Assembly (NCBI RefSeq): GCF_965363235.1
Contig: NC_134844.1
Coordinates: forward strand, 17,404,646-17,468,645
Direction: 5' to 3'
DNA: 64,000 nucleotides
Source of the DNA: Mytilus galloprovincialis
Lineage: Eukaryota; Mollusca; Bivalvia; Mytilida; Mytilidae
In this document: piece after piece, positions 1 through 12,600 of the stretch
Position numbering within the stretch: position 1 is the stretch's first letter
Layout of the letters: each line of letters opens with the position of its first letter
Position numbers and translations under genes: made by a program
Notes under the pieces: model-generated
The model's input: only the letters and a program-made list of their open reading frames with translations
Told to the model about the DNA's origin: nothing
Database searches by the model: none

Positions 1-126
1 TACAAAATTAATGTGTAATCATCATGGTCATTGTGTACCGCTATCACTGTCATGTGTCTTATATGATCCTTCCCGAGTAAACCTTTTATAATTTATGATA
101 TATCTATGAAATAGCAAATAATATTA

Positions 127-266
127 GTTACATAGTGTGCTAGTGACCATATACGGTATATATGGGGTCAGTAAATTCCATATGGGGTGAGAGCGAAGCT
201 CGAATCCCCATATGGAATTTACTGACCCCATATATACCGTATTAAGTCACTAGTACACTATGTAAC
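127..266. repeat. 140-bp near-perfect palindrome, unit copy 1
   Basis: Left end GTTACATAGTGTGCTAGTGA is mirrored by TCACTAGTACACTATGTAAC at the right. The arms of about 60 bases pair almost completely around a short centre GAGAGCGAAGCTCGAATC. No open frame. Same element at 5994-6133 and 11862-12001. It resembles a foldback MITE; no clear target duplication is visible. Confidence 0.9.
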
Positions 267-501
267 GAATCTATCTTACCGACTATCTGAACGTGTGAAA
301 TTAAGACTAGTGATCTCAAAATGAGCAAGTCTTCAATACTGTTAGCATTAAGAAAATACTTCCATTGATCCTACAAAAACAGATGCCAACAATAACGACT
401 TGTAAGGTTTAAATGTGTTTTATGAATTTATTTCAATCTTAATCATCAATTTCTTCGTCTGTCGGAACTTTTAAGATTTTTTCTCAATACCGTTTTGTTT
501 T

Positions 502-643
502 TATAAAGGGACATAACACCATTACCAACCGTGTATGAAATAAGCCCCGCCCCCTTCTTACCTAATATGGAATATAAAGGGACGTAGCTCCACTACTAAA
601 CGTGTATGAGATAAGCCCCGCCTCCCTACTAACCTAATATCAA
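502..643. repeat. 71-bp tandem pair with TATAAAGGGA and GC-box-like words
   Basis: Two copies start with TATAAAGGGAC at 502 and 573 and each contain ATAAGCCCCGCC. GC-rich words stand out in this AT-rich region and look promoter-like, but no gene follows on the plus strand. Repeated at about 6369-6510 and 12237-12378. Confidence 0.6.
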
Positions 644-1239
644 ATATATACGGTCTGCACGCGGACGCTTTTAACCAATCATATTCCTGGAAATGTATAG
701 GAGGTAAGATAATCATGAATAGTATGGTCGGTCAGGACAATCGATTCCGAGATGATTCCACATCATACATTGCATACCTGTATCTTGTTTATAATCAAAT
801 ATTGTCAGTGAATGTTGGTGCAGTCAAATATAACTGGTATACGAGTCAGTCTCACATATTACATAAGTATTGATGTTTTCATCAACATTTTGAATAAAAG
901 TAGAACATGCTTGTACTCTAAATGACACTGACAAAATTTGCATAAAAAATGAATGCTATATTATGCGGCTATGTAAATGATCTTAAGCTGCAAATATCTT
1001 TAGTTTTTTTAATGCGGTGAAATAATATTGATATTTGAGTCAGTCTGAAATACCGAAATTTTGAAACGAGTCAACCTTTGAACAAAAAAAAACATGTTCG
1101 TCTCTATTTTTTCATATCTAAAGCCGAGAGGCAGTCATTTAGTTGTAATCGTTTGTTGCTATAGATCATAAATGTTTTCCGTTACTTTTTCTTGCTTGAA
1201 ATAGTTTCATTTTTTTTTTCTAGTCGGGGCCTCTCATAA

Positions 1240-1710
1240 ATTGCTATTTGATGTATGACTGTTGAAGCTATTAAACCAAGAGTTCCAAATGGTGAAGTTG
1301 AAATCACCCCTTCTTACATTTTACGGACGCCACCACGAGTTGGTTGACCGTTATGGAATAACCGTTTCACAAATGATATCGGATATGTTCCTTACGTCGT
1401 AACTATAATCCCCTTCCCTTTCATGAATGTGACCTACCGAATTAGACTATTTACCGGATTTGTAATCACATAAGCAACACGACGGGTGCCACAAATGGAG
1501 CAGGATCTGCTTACCCTTCCGGAGCACCTGAGATCACCCCTAGTTTTTGGTGGGGTTCGTGTTGTTTATTCTGTAGTTTTCTATGTTGTGTCATGTGTAC
1601 TATTGTTTTTCTGTTTGTCTTTTTCATTTTTAGCCGTGGCGTTGTCAGTTTGTTTTAGATTTATGAGTTTGACTGTCCCTTTGGTATCTTTCGTACCTCT
1701 TTTATTGTAA
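1240..1710 (+). mobile_element. Penelope-like element 3' tail, unit copy 1
   Basis: The sequence from AAGCTATTAAACCAAGAG onward corresponds to the C-terminal end of a Penelope-like reverse transcriptase and its 3' UTR. The same tail recurs at 7108-7577, 14945-15175 (minus), 21690-22140, 27755-28345 and 33890-34575 (minus), and a related piece at 35105-35300 (minus). Its 3' end is the TTTGACTGTCCCTTTGGTATC stretch. The 74-aa open frame inside (from 1486) is non-coding 3' sequence by this reading. Decayed. Confidence 0.65.
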
Positions 1711-3790
1711 ATCGCTAATATTTATATAAATGGTATATTTCTGTGACAATTCAGATTTAAAAGAAAAAAAAGATTAGTAAACTATTGTTATCAAAAAAAA
1801 ATTTTGTCGCAACAATCATAAATAATAATCGAATTCTTTATTAACGGGGTGTTTTTTATTCTGTTAAGTTCATTTGTTTTGCTAATCAAAACATAAATAA
1901 AAGTCAAAATATGTAAGAAAAAACTAATTCACTTGATTAATAATATTGCCAAAAACAGATGGTCTTAATAACTTCTTAAAGCAAAACGTACCACGGGATC
2001 CGGTTAATTTAAAACCCTTCGAAGTCCAGGCACATGAGTAAAAGGTTTATGAGAAGAAAAAAACAATAAAGTTGAAAAGAAACAATAATGAAATAATAAA
2101 CATTTGAAAAATATGCTATACATTAATTCTATTTAAAATTATTATAAATAATTAGAAAATCATTCCATTTGCTTACTTAAAAAATCATTATGGTAAAGTT
2201 TGTTTTTATTTTACAAAACTTTGAATATTTTGAAAAACTAAGGATTTTCTTATCCCAGGATTAGATTACCTTAGCCGTATTTGGCATGACTTTTTGGAAT
2301 TTTGGGTCCACAATGATCTTCAACTTTGTACTTGTTTGGCTTGATATTTATTTTTATCTGAATGTCTTTGGTGAGTATTATGTAGACGAACCGCGCGTCT
2401 GACGTAAAATTTATAATCCTGGTACCTTCGATAACTATTTATGCAAAATGAAATAGAAGGTGTCTGTGAATAGTGTTTATTTAATAATTTATATCAAATT
2501 CCTATAACATGTTTCGTTCCAATAAAATTTCGAGGGGTACCAACACCAGATTGTTTTTTTCCTAACACAATAAACAACAGCACAATACTACGTGTCTATA
2601 TTGCATTTTGCAGTCAATGATTCGTCTTATATATTTTTTAAGCTGTTGCATGAATTATCGTCTTTTTTTACTGTTTTTACTTTCTTTAGTCACCGATTTC
2701 AACATTTATATCGAAGCTGGTTTTTTTTGGTTAATGTAAAAAAACATCTTTTTTTTTTCTCATGAAGTGATGTAACATCTCAGGTTCTAGTAAGTTAACC
2801 GAAAATCCAATCTAATGAATCCATACAGAAGATATAAATCAAGGTAAAATATATATTTCTCATTTTTTGGCTTCTTTACTCCTGTTTGTGACATTTTTAC
2901 CAAGTATGTCTGTTGTTTTGTTCACACATCGTTGCCAATTTGATTTTTGTTTGTATGTGACTGTCATACAAGTGAGATGTTTAACTAGCTTTAAGACCAA
3001 GTTTTATCCTTCATTTTTTACTTAGGAAAATGCTTGTACCAAGTCCAGAAGATGACAGTTGTTATCCATTTATGTTATGTGTTTGTTCTTTTGATCTTGT
3101 CGATTGATTAGGGACTTTCCATTTTGAATTTTCTTCGGAGTTTTTTTATGTTTTAATTTTTGGTCCCTATCACTTTTCTGTCAACTAATCCTCACTTTAG
3201 TTGTAAGTCAGAGAAAAAGTATACATAACTATGTGTGGTGTATTCTTTGTATCGGATGTAATAGTATAGAGTATAGAGTATATGTACCACCATTTTTCCC
3301 CTATTTGTCTTTGTTAATACTTCATCTTTCAAAAAATTGTGCAGAACTTAAATTTGTTTTAAATACAGAAATACTTTGCATGATTTAAGTTATATTCTGT
3401 CCATTATTACAGATAGAATTTCGCATAACAATTTATGGCATATAAGATAATTATTTTCGTTTTAACTTAACCACCTTTTTTGTATACAAGAGTTATTAGC
3501 CATATGAAACCTCAAATTTCTAAAATATTTCATGGAAACATTAAATAAAAAAAATGATTCTGCTTTAAAACCGCTACCGTATATGTTTCATTTTACTGCA
3601 ATGAAATATAGGGTTAATTTCTTACAAATGTTAAATTCGAGGGACTATTTTTTGACCGCTTTCGACCGAACATGACGTACTATGATTTTGTGATATAACA
3701 TCAAGATGCAGTTATTAAAGTTTCCTGACACCAAGTTGTACTTTTTAAATACGAGAGTTTTATATTGATATAGGAAAAAGAAGTCTGTTT
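1711..3790. other. Unit interior without a gene (copy 1; copy 2 at 7578-9658)
   Basis: No credible coding region. 2255-2450 is a degenerate hammerhead-bearing repeat (see 2361-2406). 2890-3180 matches a dispersed mussel-type repeat (CACACATCGTTGCCAATTTG ... TGTACCAAGTC ... GGGACTTTCCATTTTGAATT) also seen at 17845-17960 and 38665-38800. The rest is AT-rich anonymous sequence. Confidence 0.5.
2361..2406 (+). ncRNA. Degenerate hammerhead-ribozyme motif (copy at 8228-8273)
   Basis: Pattern GGTGAG-stem II-AGACGAACCGCGCGTCTGAC corresponds to the CTGATGAG ... GAAAC ... GTC hammerhead core, with core bases changed in both conserved boxes. Probably inactive. The flanking TTGTACTTGTTTGGC and ATAATCCTGGTA show it belongs to the same repeat family as 40750-40791. 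Confidence 0.5.
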
Positions 3791-3815
3791 TTGTTTTCAT
3801 TTAATGTCAAACATT

Positions 3816-4865
3816 TTACTTTGTACAAACGACACAAAGAACATCTGATTCATTGGTGTACGGAGGACATCTTAAACTGCCACATTTGGTTCGGAGAGGA
3901 TAAAACAAGGCTCCGTTCTGATTTCCATTCTTATTGTCTAATGGTTCAGCATTATTATCAACACAGGCAAAGTCTTTTTTATTGTATGTTACATGATCAC
4001 TCATCAAAAATCCATTGTATTCCGCGTTCCATCCTTTATAGCAAGTCTTTCGACCTAAAACAAGACAACAACAAAATTTGTATTTAAAAATGTATGTGGG
4101 GGAATTAACCACTTTGAGACGATAAATTTTGATATTTTTTCTAAAGTGTTTTTTTTCTACACCAGATGCCAATGTTTACAATAAATGGCTCTTTACTGAT
4201 GGTCCAGCTGGTCATACTTTAAATGCAAATAATTTCCATTGTGACAATTGAAAATAACTTGTGTACCTGGTATCATCATGACCGTTGATCTGAGTTTTTG
4301 GTAACATACAGCACATGGCACTTCTTGGTTATGCATACTTTCTGACCACCCTGATGGCTTAATTGAATAACCAGGTTCATATTCAGCTCCATATACCTGG
4401 TCATTACTGTATGATTGATGTTGTCCGTTCTCTGGATCATTAGGGAGACATAAATAATTCACACCACCTCCTTTGCTTTGATGGTCATTCCCACCGACTT
4501 GACCTTAGTATTAAAGAAGTATGTTTTGTTATGATGCAAGAAAACTGGTGTATACAATAATGCAGTTAAACATGAATTTAAATTTTCAATTGTTTCCTGT
4601 GGTCTCAACATGATTTTGGTTGGTTTTTATTGTTTGTTATTAGAACAAGATTGTATATGTAAATAAAGAATATGTTTAAACCCACGTTAGATGAATTTTA
4701 AATTACCAGGGTTGCAAAGGAAAATAATGTTGATTAAGTTTATGCAATAACCAGAATTGATATTGTTAATGTAGTATTAACAAAAGGTTATCTTTATATC
4801 ACCTGTATACACTATTTCCGAACCATGAGGACAAGTCTTTTTTCCCCAACGCACGTAAGTCACTC
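3816..4865 (-). pseudogene. Extra copy of gene A exons 2-4 without a signal exon
   Basis: Exons 4865-4803, 4503-4267 and 4054-3816 repeat exons 2-4 of gene A, with intact splice sites and an identical predicted protein over the domain. No first exon follows upstream: the next unit (from about 5868) holds the same cassette again, and the only matching signal exon in the window is at 13379-13202, about 8.3 kb away beyond the other cassette. Either this is a very young 5'-truncated duplicate, or a second 3' cassette reachable from the shared exon 1 by skipping the nearer one. The exons show no decay. Further cassettes may lie left of position 1. Confidence 0.8.
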
Positions 4866-5993
4866 CTGCAATATCGAGGAAGTCAATACTGTAATAAATA
4901 GCAAATTAAAAAAGCTATACTTGATGGTATATTACAAAAAAATGATTACTCAAGAAATGCTTGTATTTGAGGAATTATTGCTTCAATTCATTCTATAATA
5001 TAACGGATGGACGGAGTCCTTACCTGTTTGAAAATGATCTTAGCACATACTATTTGACTGGTTTCCAAGTTTACTTGAGAAATTCTCAACAGACAAGAAA
5101 GTTAACTTCGTCCTTTGTAGACCAAACATAGGTCTGCTTTTCAGGACTTCTGTAAAAGAATTGACAAGTCTGCTTAGGTCAAAGCCTGTGGACAAGTATG
5201 ATATGGACCAGTCTTGAGGACATGTCTGATCTAGACCAGACATGATGAAAGGTATGATTTAGACATGTTGACAGATATGCCATTCACCTGACCTCCGGAC
5301 AGGTCCGCTTATGAAAGATTACCGACTTTTTTAGGTTTGACCTTTACTTTTGTTATGTAAACACTTATCGCATTTTTTCTTTTTTCCCAGTATATTAAAA
5401 TACTATACAAGTAAGTGACTCTTGTTTTCATTTCATATTGTGATGTATATCAAATAATGTCTATATAATTACAACGCATCGGGACAAATATTCCTCTTTT
5501 TTTACATTTTTTTTCTTTAATATAACTATGTGCCTTATATGGATAGTTCATCTTAATTCAGCTTGTTTCGAATTCCCTTGGATAACCGATTCATTACCGG
5601 TTATAAATAATATCTGAACGTCCAAAATATACACTTGTTCTCAATATGAATGAATCAGTTGACCCTGGATGTGTAGCTGCAAAAAACAATCTTTTATAGT
5701 ATACTAACATCAGTCAGTAAACTATTCCCAGATGGTAACTTTTCATACATTTCATCATAATTAAGTACATATATAACTAGTCTTGTCAGTGTTGTATTAC
5801 AAACCATCCTGGACTACCGATTTAAGTGACGGTTTAATATTATGACTACGGAGAGCGAATGCTAGCATACAAAATTAATGTGTAATCATCATGGTCATTG
5901 TGTACCGCTATCACTGTCATGTGTCTTATATGATCCTTCCCGAATAAACCTTTTATAATTTATGATATATCTATGAAATAGCAAATAATATTA
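4866..5993. other. Unit interior upstream of exon 2 (copy 2 at 10734-11861)
   Basis: No gene. 5150-5320 is rich in related words (GACAAGTC, GACCAGTC, GACATGTC, AGACATG), including the short inverted pair CATGTCTG/CAGACATG at 5220-5243, which suggests an eroded tandem repeat. The 67-aa minus-strand frame over it (5243-5040) reflects this repetition and is not supported as coding. In copy 2 this stretch is part of gene A intron 1. Confidence 0.4.
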
Positions 5994-6133
5994 GTTACAT
6001 AGTGTGCTAGTGACCATATACGGTATATATGGGGTCAGTAAATTCCATATGGGGTGAGAGCGAAGCTCGAATCCCCATATGGAATTTACTGACCCCATAT
6101 ATACCGTATTAAGTCACTAGTACACTATGTAAC
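5994..6133. repeat. 140-bp palindrome, unit copy 2
   Basis: Same foldback sequence as at 127-266, carried by the tandem unit; lies between cassette copy 1 and the next unit. Confidence 0.9.
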
Positions 6134-7107
6134 GAATCTATCTTACCGACTATCTGAACGTGTGAAATTAAGACTAGTGATCTCAAAATGAGCAAGTCTT
6201 CAATACTGTTAGCATTAAGAAAATACTTCCATTGATCCTACAAAAACAGATGCCAACAATAACGACTTGTAAGGTTTAAATGTGTTTTATGAATTTATTT
6301 CAATCTTAATCATCAATTTCTTCGTCTGTCGGAACTTTTAAGATTTTTTCTCAATACCGTTTTGTTTTTATAAAGGGACATAACACCATTACCAACCGTG
6401 TATGAAATAAGCCCCGCCCCCTTCTTACCTAATATGGAATATAAAGGGACGTAGCTCCACTACTAAACGTGTATGAGATAAGCCCCGCCTCCCTACTAAC
6501 CTAATATCAAATATATACGGTCTGCACGCGGACGCTTTTAACCAATCATATTCCTGGAAATGTATAGGAGGTAAGATAATCATGAATAGTATGGTCGGTC
6601 AGGACAATCGATTCCGAGATGATTCCACATCATACATTGCATACCTGTATCTTGTTTATAATCAAATATTGTCAGTGAATGTTGGTGCAGTCAAATATAA
6701 CTGGTATACGAGTCAGTCTCACATATTACATAAGTATTGATGTTTTCATCAACATTTTGAATAAAAGTAGAACATGCTTGTACTCTAAATGACACTAACA
6801 AAATTTGCATAAAAAATGAATGCTATATTATGCGGCTATGTAAATGATCTTAAGCTGCAAATATCTTTAGTTTTTTTAATGCGGTGAAATAATATTGATA
6901 TTTGAGTCAGTCTGAAATACCGAAATTTTGAAACGAGTCAACCTTTGAACAAAAAAAAACATGTTCGTCTCTATTTTTTCATATCTAAAGCCGAGAGGCA
7001 GTCATTTAGTTGTAATCGTTTGTTGCTATAGATCATAAATGTTTTCCGTTACTTTTTCTTGCTTGAAATAGTTTCATTTTTTTTTTCTAGTCGGGGCCTC
7101 TCATAAA

Positions 7108-7577
7108 TTGCTATTTGATGTATGACTGTTGAAGCTATTAAACCAAGAGTTCCAAATGGTGAAGTTGAAATCACCCCTTCTTACATTTTACGGACGCCAC
7201 CACGAGTTGGTTGACCGTTATGGAATAACCGTTTCACAAATGATATCGGATATGTTCCTTACGTCGTAACTATAATCCCCTTCCCTTTCATGAATGTGAC
7301 CTACCGAATTAGACTATTTACCGGATTTGTAATCACATAAGCAACACGACGGGTGCCACAAATGGAGCAGGATCTGCTTACCCTTCCGGAGCACCTGAGA
7401 TCACCCCTAGTTTTTGGTGGGGTTCGTGTTGTTTATTCTGTAGTTTTCTATGTTGTGTCATGTGTACTATTGTTTTTCTGTTTGTCTTTTTCATTTTTAG
7501 CCGTGGCGTTGTCAGTTTGTTTTAGATTTATGAGTTTGACTGTCCCTTTGGTATCTTTCGTACCTCTTTTATTGTAA
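7108..7577 (+). mobile_element. Penelope-like element 3' tail, unit copy 2
   Basis: Identical to the tail at 1240-1710, carried by the tandem unit. It lies downstream of gene A's 3' end and upstream, on the opposite strand, of cassette copy 1. Confidence 0.65.
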
Positions 7578-9683
7578 ATCGCTAATATTTATATAAATGG
7601 TATATTTCTGTGACAATTCAGATTTAAAAGAAAAAAAGATTAGTAAACTATTGTTATCAAAAAAAAATTTTGTCGCAACAATCATAAATAATAATCGAAT
7701 TCTTTATTAACGGGGTGTTTTTTATTCTGTTAAGTTCATTTGTTTTGCTAATCAAAACATAAATAAAAGTCAAAATATGTAAGAAAAAACTAATTCACTT
7801 GATTAATAATATTGCCAAAAACAGATGGTCTTAATAACTTCTTAAAGCAAAACGTACCACGGGATCCGGTTAATTTAAAACCCTTCGAAGTCCAGGCACA
7901 TGAGTAAAAGGTTTATGAGAAGAAAAAAACAATAAAGTTGAAAAGAAACAATAATGAAATAATAAACATTTGAAAAATATGCTATACATTAATTCTATTT
8001 AAAATTATTATAAATAATTAGAAAATCATTCCATTTGCTTACTTAAAAAATCATTATGGTAAAGTTTGTTTTTATTTTACAAAACTTTGAATATTTTGAA
8101 AAACTAAGGATTTTCTTATCCCAGGATTAGATTACCTTAGCCGTATTTGGCATGACTTTTTGGAATTTTGGGTCCACAATGATCTTCAACTTTGTACTTG
8201 TTTGGCTTGATATTTATTTTTATCTGAATGTCTTTGGTGAGTATTATGTAGACGAACCGCGCGTCTGACGTAAAATTTATAATCCTGGTACCTTCGATAA
8301 CTATTTATGCAAAATGAAATAGAAGGTGTCTGTGAATAGTGTTTATTTAATAATTTATATCAAATTCCTATAACATGTTTCGTTCCAATAAAATTTCGAG
8401 GGGTACCAACACCAGATTGTTTTTTTCCTAACACAATAAACAACAGCACAATACTACGTGTCTATATTGCATTTTGCAGTCAATGATTCGTCTTATATAT
8501 TTTTTAAGCTGTTGCATGAATTATCGTCTTTTTTTACTGTTTTTACTTTCTTTAGTCACCGATTTCAACATTTATATCGAAGCTGGTTTTTTTTTGGTTA
8601 ATGTAAAAAAACATCTTTTTTTTTTTCTCATGAAGTGATGTAACATCTCAGGTTCTAGTAAGTTAACCCAAAATCCAATCTAATGAATCCATACAGAAGA
8701 TATAAATCAAGGTAAAATATATATTTCTCATTTTTTGGCTTCTTTACTCCTGTTTGTGACATTTTTACCAAGTATGTCTGTTGTTTTGTTCACACATCAT
8801 TGCCAATTTGATTTTTGTTTGTATGTGACTGTCATACAAGTGAGATGTTTAACTAGCTTTAAGACCAAGTTTTATCCTTCATTTTTTACTTAGGAAAATG
8901 CTTGTACCAAGTCCAGAAGATGACAGTTGTTATCCATTCATGTTATGTGTTTGTTCTTTTGATCTTGTCGATTGATTAGGGACTTTCCATTTTGAATTTT
9001 CTTCGGAGTTTTTTTATGTTTTAATTTTTGGTCCCTATCACTTTTCTGTCAACTAATCCTCACTTTAGTTGTAAGTCAGAGAAAAAGTATACATAACTAT
9101 GTGTGGTGTATTCTTTGTATCGGATGTAATAGTATAGAGTATAGAGTATATGTACCACCATTTTTCCCCTATTTGTCTTTGTTAATACTTCATCTTTCAA
9201 AAAATTGTGCAGAACTTAAATTTGTTTTAAATACAGAAATACTTTGCATGATTTAAGTTATATTCTGTCCATTATTACAGATAGAATTTCGCATAACAAT
9301 TTATGGCATATAAGATAATTATTTTCGTTTTAACTTAACCACCTTTTTTGTATACAAGAGTTATTAGCCATATGAAACCTCAAATTTCTAAAATATTTCA
9401 TGGAAACATTAAATAAAAAAAATGATTCTGCTTTAAAACCGCTACCGTATATGTTTCATTTTACTGCAATGAAATATAGGGTTAATTTCTTACAAATGTT
9501 AAATTCGAGGGACTATTTTTTGACCGCTTTCGACCGAACATGACGTACTATGATTTTGTGATATAACATCAAGATGCAGTTATTAAAGTTTCCTGACACC
9601 AAGTTGTACTTTTTAAATACGAGAGTTTTATATTGATATAGGAAAAAGAAGTCTGTTTTTGTTTTCATTTAATGTCAAACATT

Positions 9684-12600
9684 TTACTTTGTACAAACGA
9701 CACAAAGAACATCTGATTCATTGGTGTACGGAGGACATCTTAAACTGCCACATTTGGTTCGGAGAGGATAAAACAAGGCTCCGTTCTGATTTCCATTCTT
9801 ATTGTCTAATGGTTCAGCATTATTATCAACACAGGCAAAGTCTTTTTTATTGTATGTTACATGATCACTCATCAAAAATCCATTGTATTCCGCGTTCCAT
9901 CCTTTATAGCAAGTCTTTCGACCTAAAACAAGACAACAACAAAATTTGTATTTAAAAATGTATGTGGGGGAATTAACCACTTTGAGACGATAAATTTTGA
10001 TATTTTTTCTAAAGTGTTTTTTTTCTACACCAGATGCCAATGTTTACAATAAATGGCTCTTTACTGATGGTCCAGCTGGTCATACTTTAAATGCAAATAA
10101 TTTCCATTGTGACAATTGAAAATAACTTGTGTACCTGGTATCATCATGACCGTTGATCTGAGTTTTTGGTAACATACAGCACATGGCACTTCTTGGTTAT
10201 GCATACTTTCTGACCACCCTGATGGCTTAATTGAATAACCAGGTTCATATTCAGCTCCATATACCTGGTCATTACTGTATGATTGATGTTGTCCGTTCTC
10301 TGGATCATTAGGGAGACATAAATAATTCACACCACCTCCTTTGCTTTGATGGTCATTCCCACCGACTTGACCTTAGTATTAAAGAAGTATGTTTTGTTAT
10401 GATGCAAGAAAACTGGTGTATACAATAATGCAGTTAAACATGAATTTAAATTTTCAATTGTTTCCTGTGGTCTCAACATGATTTTGGTTGGTTTTTATTG
10501 TTTGTTATTAGAACAAGATTGTATATGTAAATAAAGAATATGTTTAAACCCACGTTAGATGAATTTTAAATTACCAGGGTTGCAAAGGAAAATCATGTTG
10601 ATTAAGTTTATGCAATAACCAGAATTGATATTGTTAATGTAGTATTAACAAAAGGTTATCTTTATATCACCTGTATACACTATTTCCGAACCATGAGGAC
10701 AAGTCTTTTTTCCCCAACGCACGTAAGTCACTCCTGCAATATCGAGGAAGTCAATACTGTAATAAATAGCAAATTAAAAAAGCTATACTTGATGGTATAT
10801 TACAAAAAAATGATTACTCAAGAAATGCTTGTATTTGAGGAATTATTGCTTCAATTCATTCTATAATATAACGGATGGACGGAGTCCTTACCTGTTTGAA
10901 AATGATCTTAGCACATACTATTTGACTGGTTTCCAAGTTTACTTGAGAAATTCTCAACAGACAAGAAAGTTAACTTCGTCCTTTGTAGACCAAACATAGG
11001 TCTGCTTTTCAGGACTTCTGTAAAAGAATTGACAAGTCTGCTTAGGTCAAAGCCTGTGGACAAGTATGATATGGACCAGTCTTGAGGACATGTCTGATCT
11101 AGACCAGACATGATGAAAGGTATGATTTAGACATGTTGACAGATATGCCATTCACCTGACCTCCGGACAGGTCCGCTTATGAAAGATTACCGACTTTTTT
11201 AGGTTTGACCTTTACTTTTGTTATGTAAACACTTATCGCATTTTTTCTTTTTTCCCAGTATATTAAAATACTATACAAGTAAGTGACTCTTGTTTTCATT
11301 TCATATTGTGATGTATATCAAATAATGTCTATATAATTACAACGCATCGGGACAAATATTCCTCTTTTTTTACATTTTTTTTCTTTAATATAACTATGTG
11401 CCTTATATGGATAGTTCATCTTAATTCAGCTTGTTTCGAATTCCCTTGGATAACCGATTCATTACCGGTTATAAATAATATCTGAACGTCCAAAATATAC
11501 ACTTGTTCTCAATATGAATGAATCAGTTGACCCTGGATGTGTAGCTGCAAAAAACAATCTTTTATAGTATACTAACATCAGTCAGTAAACTATTCCCAGA
11601 TGGTAACTTTTCATACATTTCATCATAATTAAGTACATATATAACTAGTCGTGTCAGTGTTGTATTACAAACCATCCTGGACTACCGATTTAAGTGACGG
11701 TTTAATATTATGACTACGGAGAGCGAATGCTAGCATACAAAATTAATGTGTAATCATCATGGTCATTGTGTACCGCTATCACTGTCATGTGTCTTATATG
11801 ATCCTTCCCGAGTAAACCTTTTATAATTTATGATATATCTATGAAATAGCAAATAATATTAGTTACATAGTGTGCTAGTGACCATATACGGTATATATGG
11901 GGTCAGTAAATTCCATATGGGGTGAGAGCGAAGCTCGAATCCCCATATGGAATTTACTGACCCCATATATACCGTATTAAGTCACTAGTACACTATGTAA
12001 CGAATCTATCTTACCGACTATCTGAACGTGTGAAATTAAGACTAGTGATCTCAAAATGAGCAAGTCTTCAATACTGTTAGCATTAAGAAAATACTTCCAT
12101 TGATCCTACAAAAACAGATGCCAACAATAACGACTTGTAAGGTTTAAATGTGTTTTATGAATTTATTTCAATCTTAATCATCAATTTCTTCGTCTGTCGG
12201 AACTTTTAAGATTTTTTCTCAATACCGTTTTGTTTTTATAAAGGGACATAACACCATTACCAACCGTATATGAAATAAGCCCCGCCCCCTTCTTACCTAA
12301 TATGGAATATAAAGGGACGTAGCTCCACTACTAAACGTGTATGAGATAAGCCCCGCCTCCCTACTAACCTAATATCAAATATATACGGTCTGCACGCGGA
12401 CGCTTGTAACCAATCATATTCCTGGAAATGTATAGGAGGTAAGATAATCATGAATAGTATGGTCGGTCAGGACAATCGATTCCGAGATGATTCCACATCA
12501 TACATTGCATACCTGTATCTTGTTTATAATCAAATATTGTCAGTGAATGTTGGTGCAGTCAAATATAACTGGTATACGAGTCAGTCTCACATATTACATA

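Noticed and set aside
1486-1710. 74-aa hydrophobic frame (also at 7353-7577 and 27977-28198)
   Set aside because: It is the 3' tail of a dispersed Penelope-like element and recurs, broken or reversed, elsewhere; its hydrophobic look comes from T-rich sequence.
3791-4087. 98-aa plus-strand frame (and 9659-9955)
   Set aside because: It lies antisense over exon 4 of gene A, whose splicing, cysteine pattern and paralogues fix the minus strand as coding.
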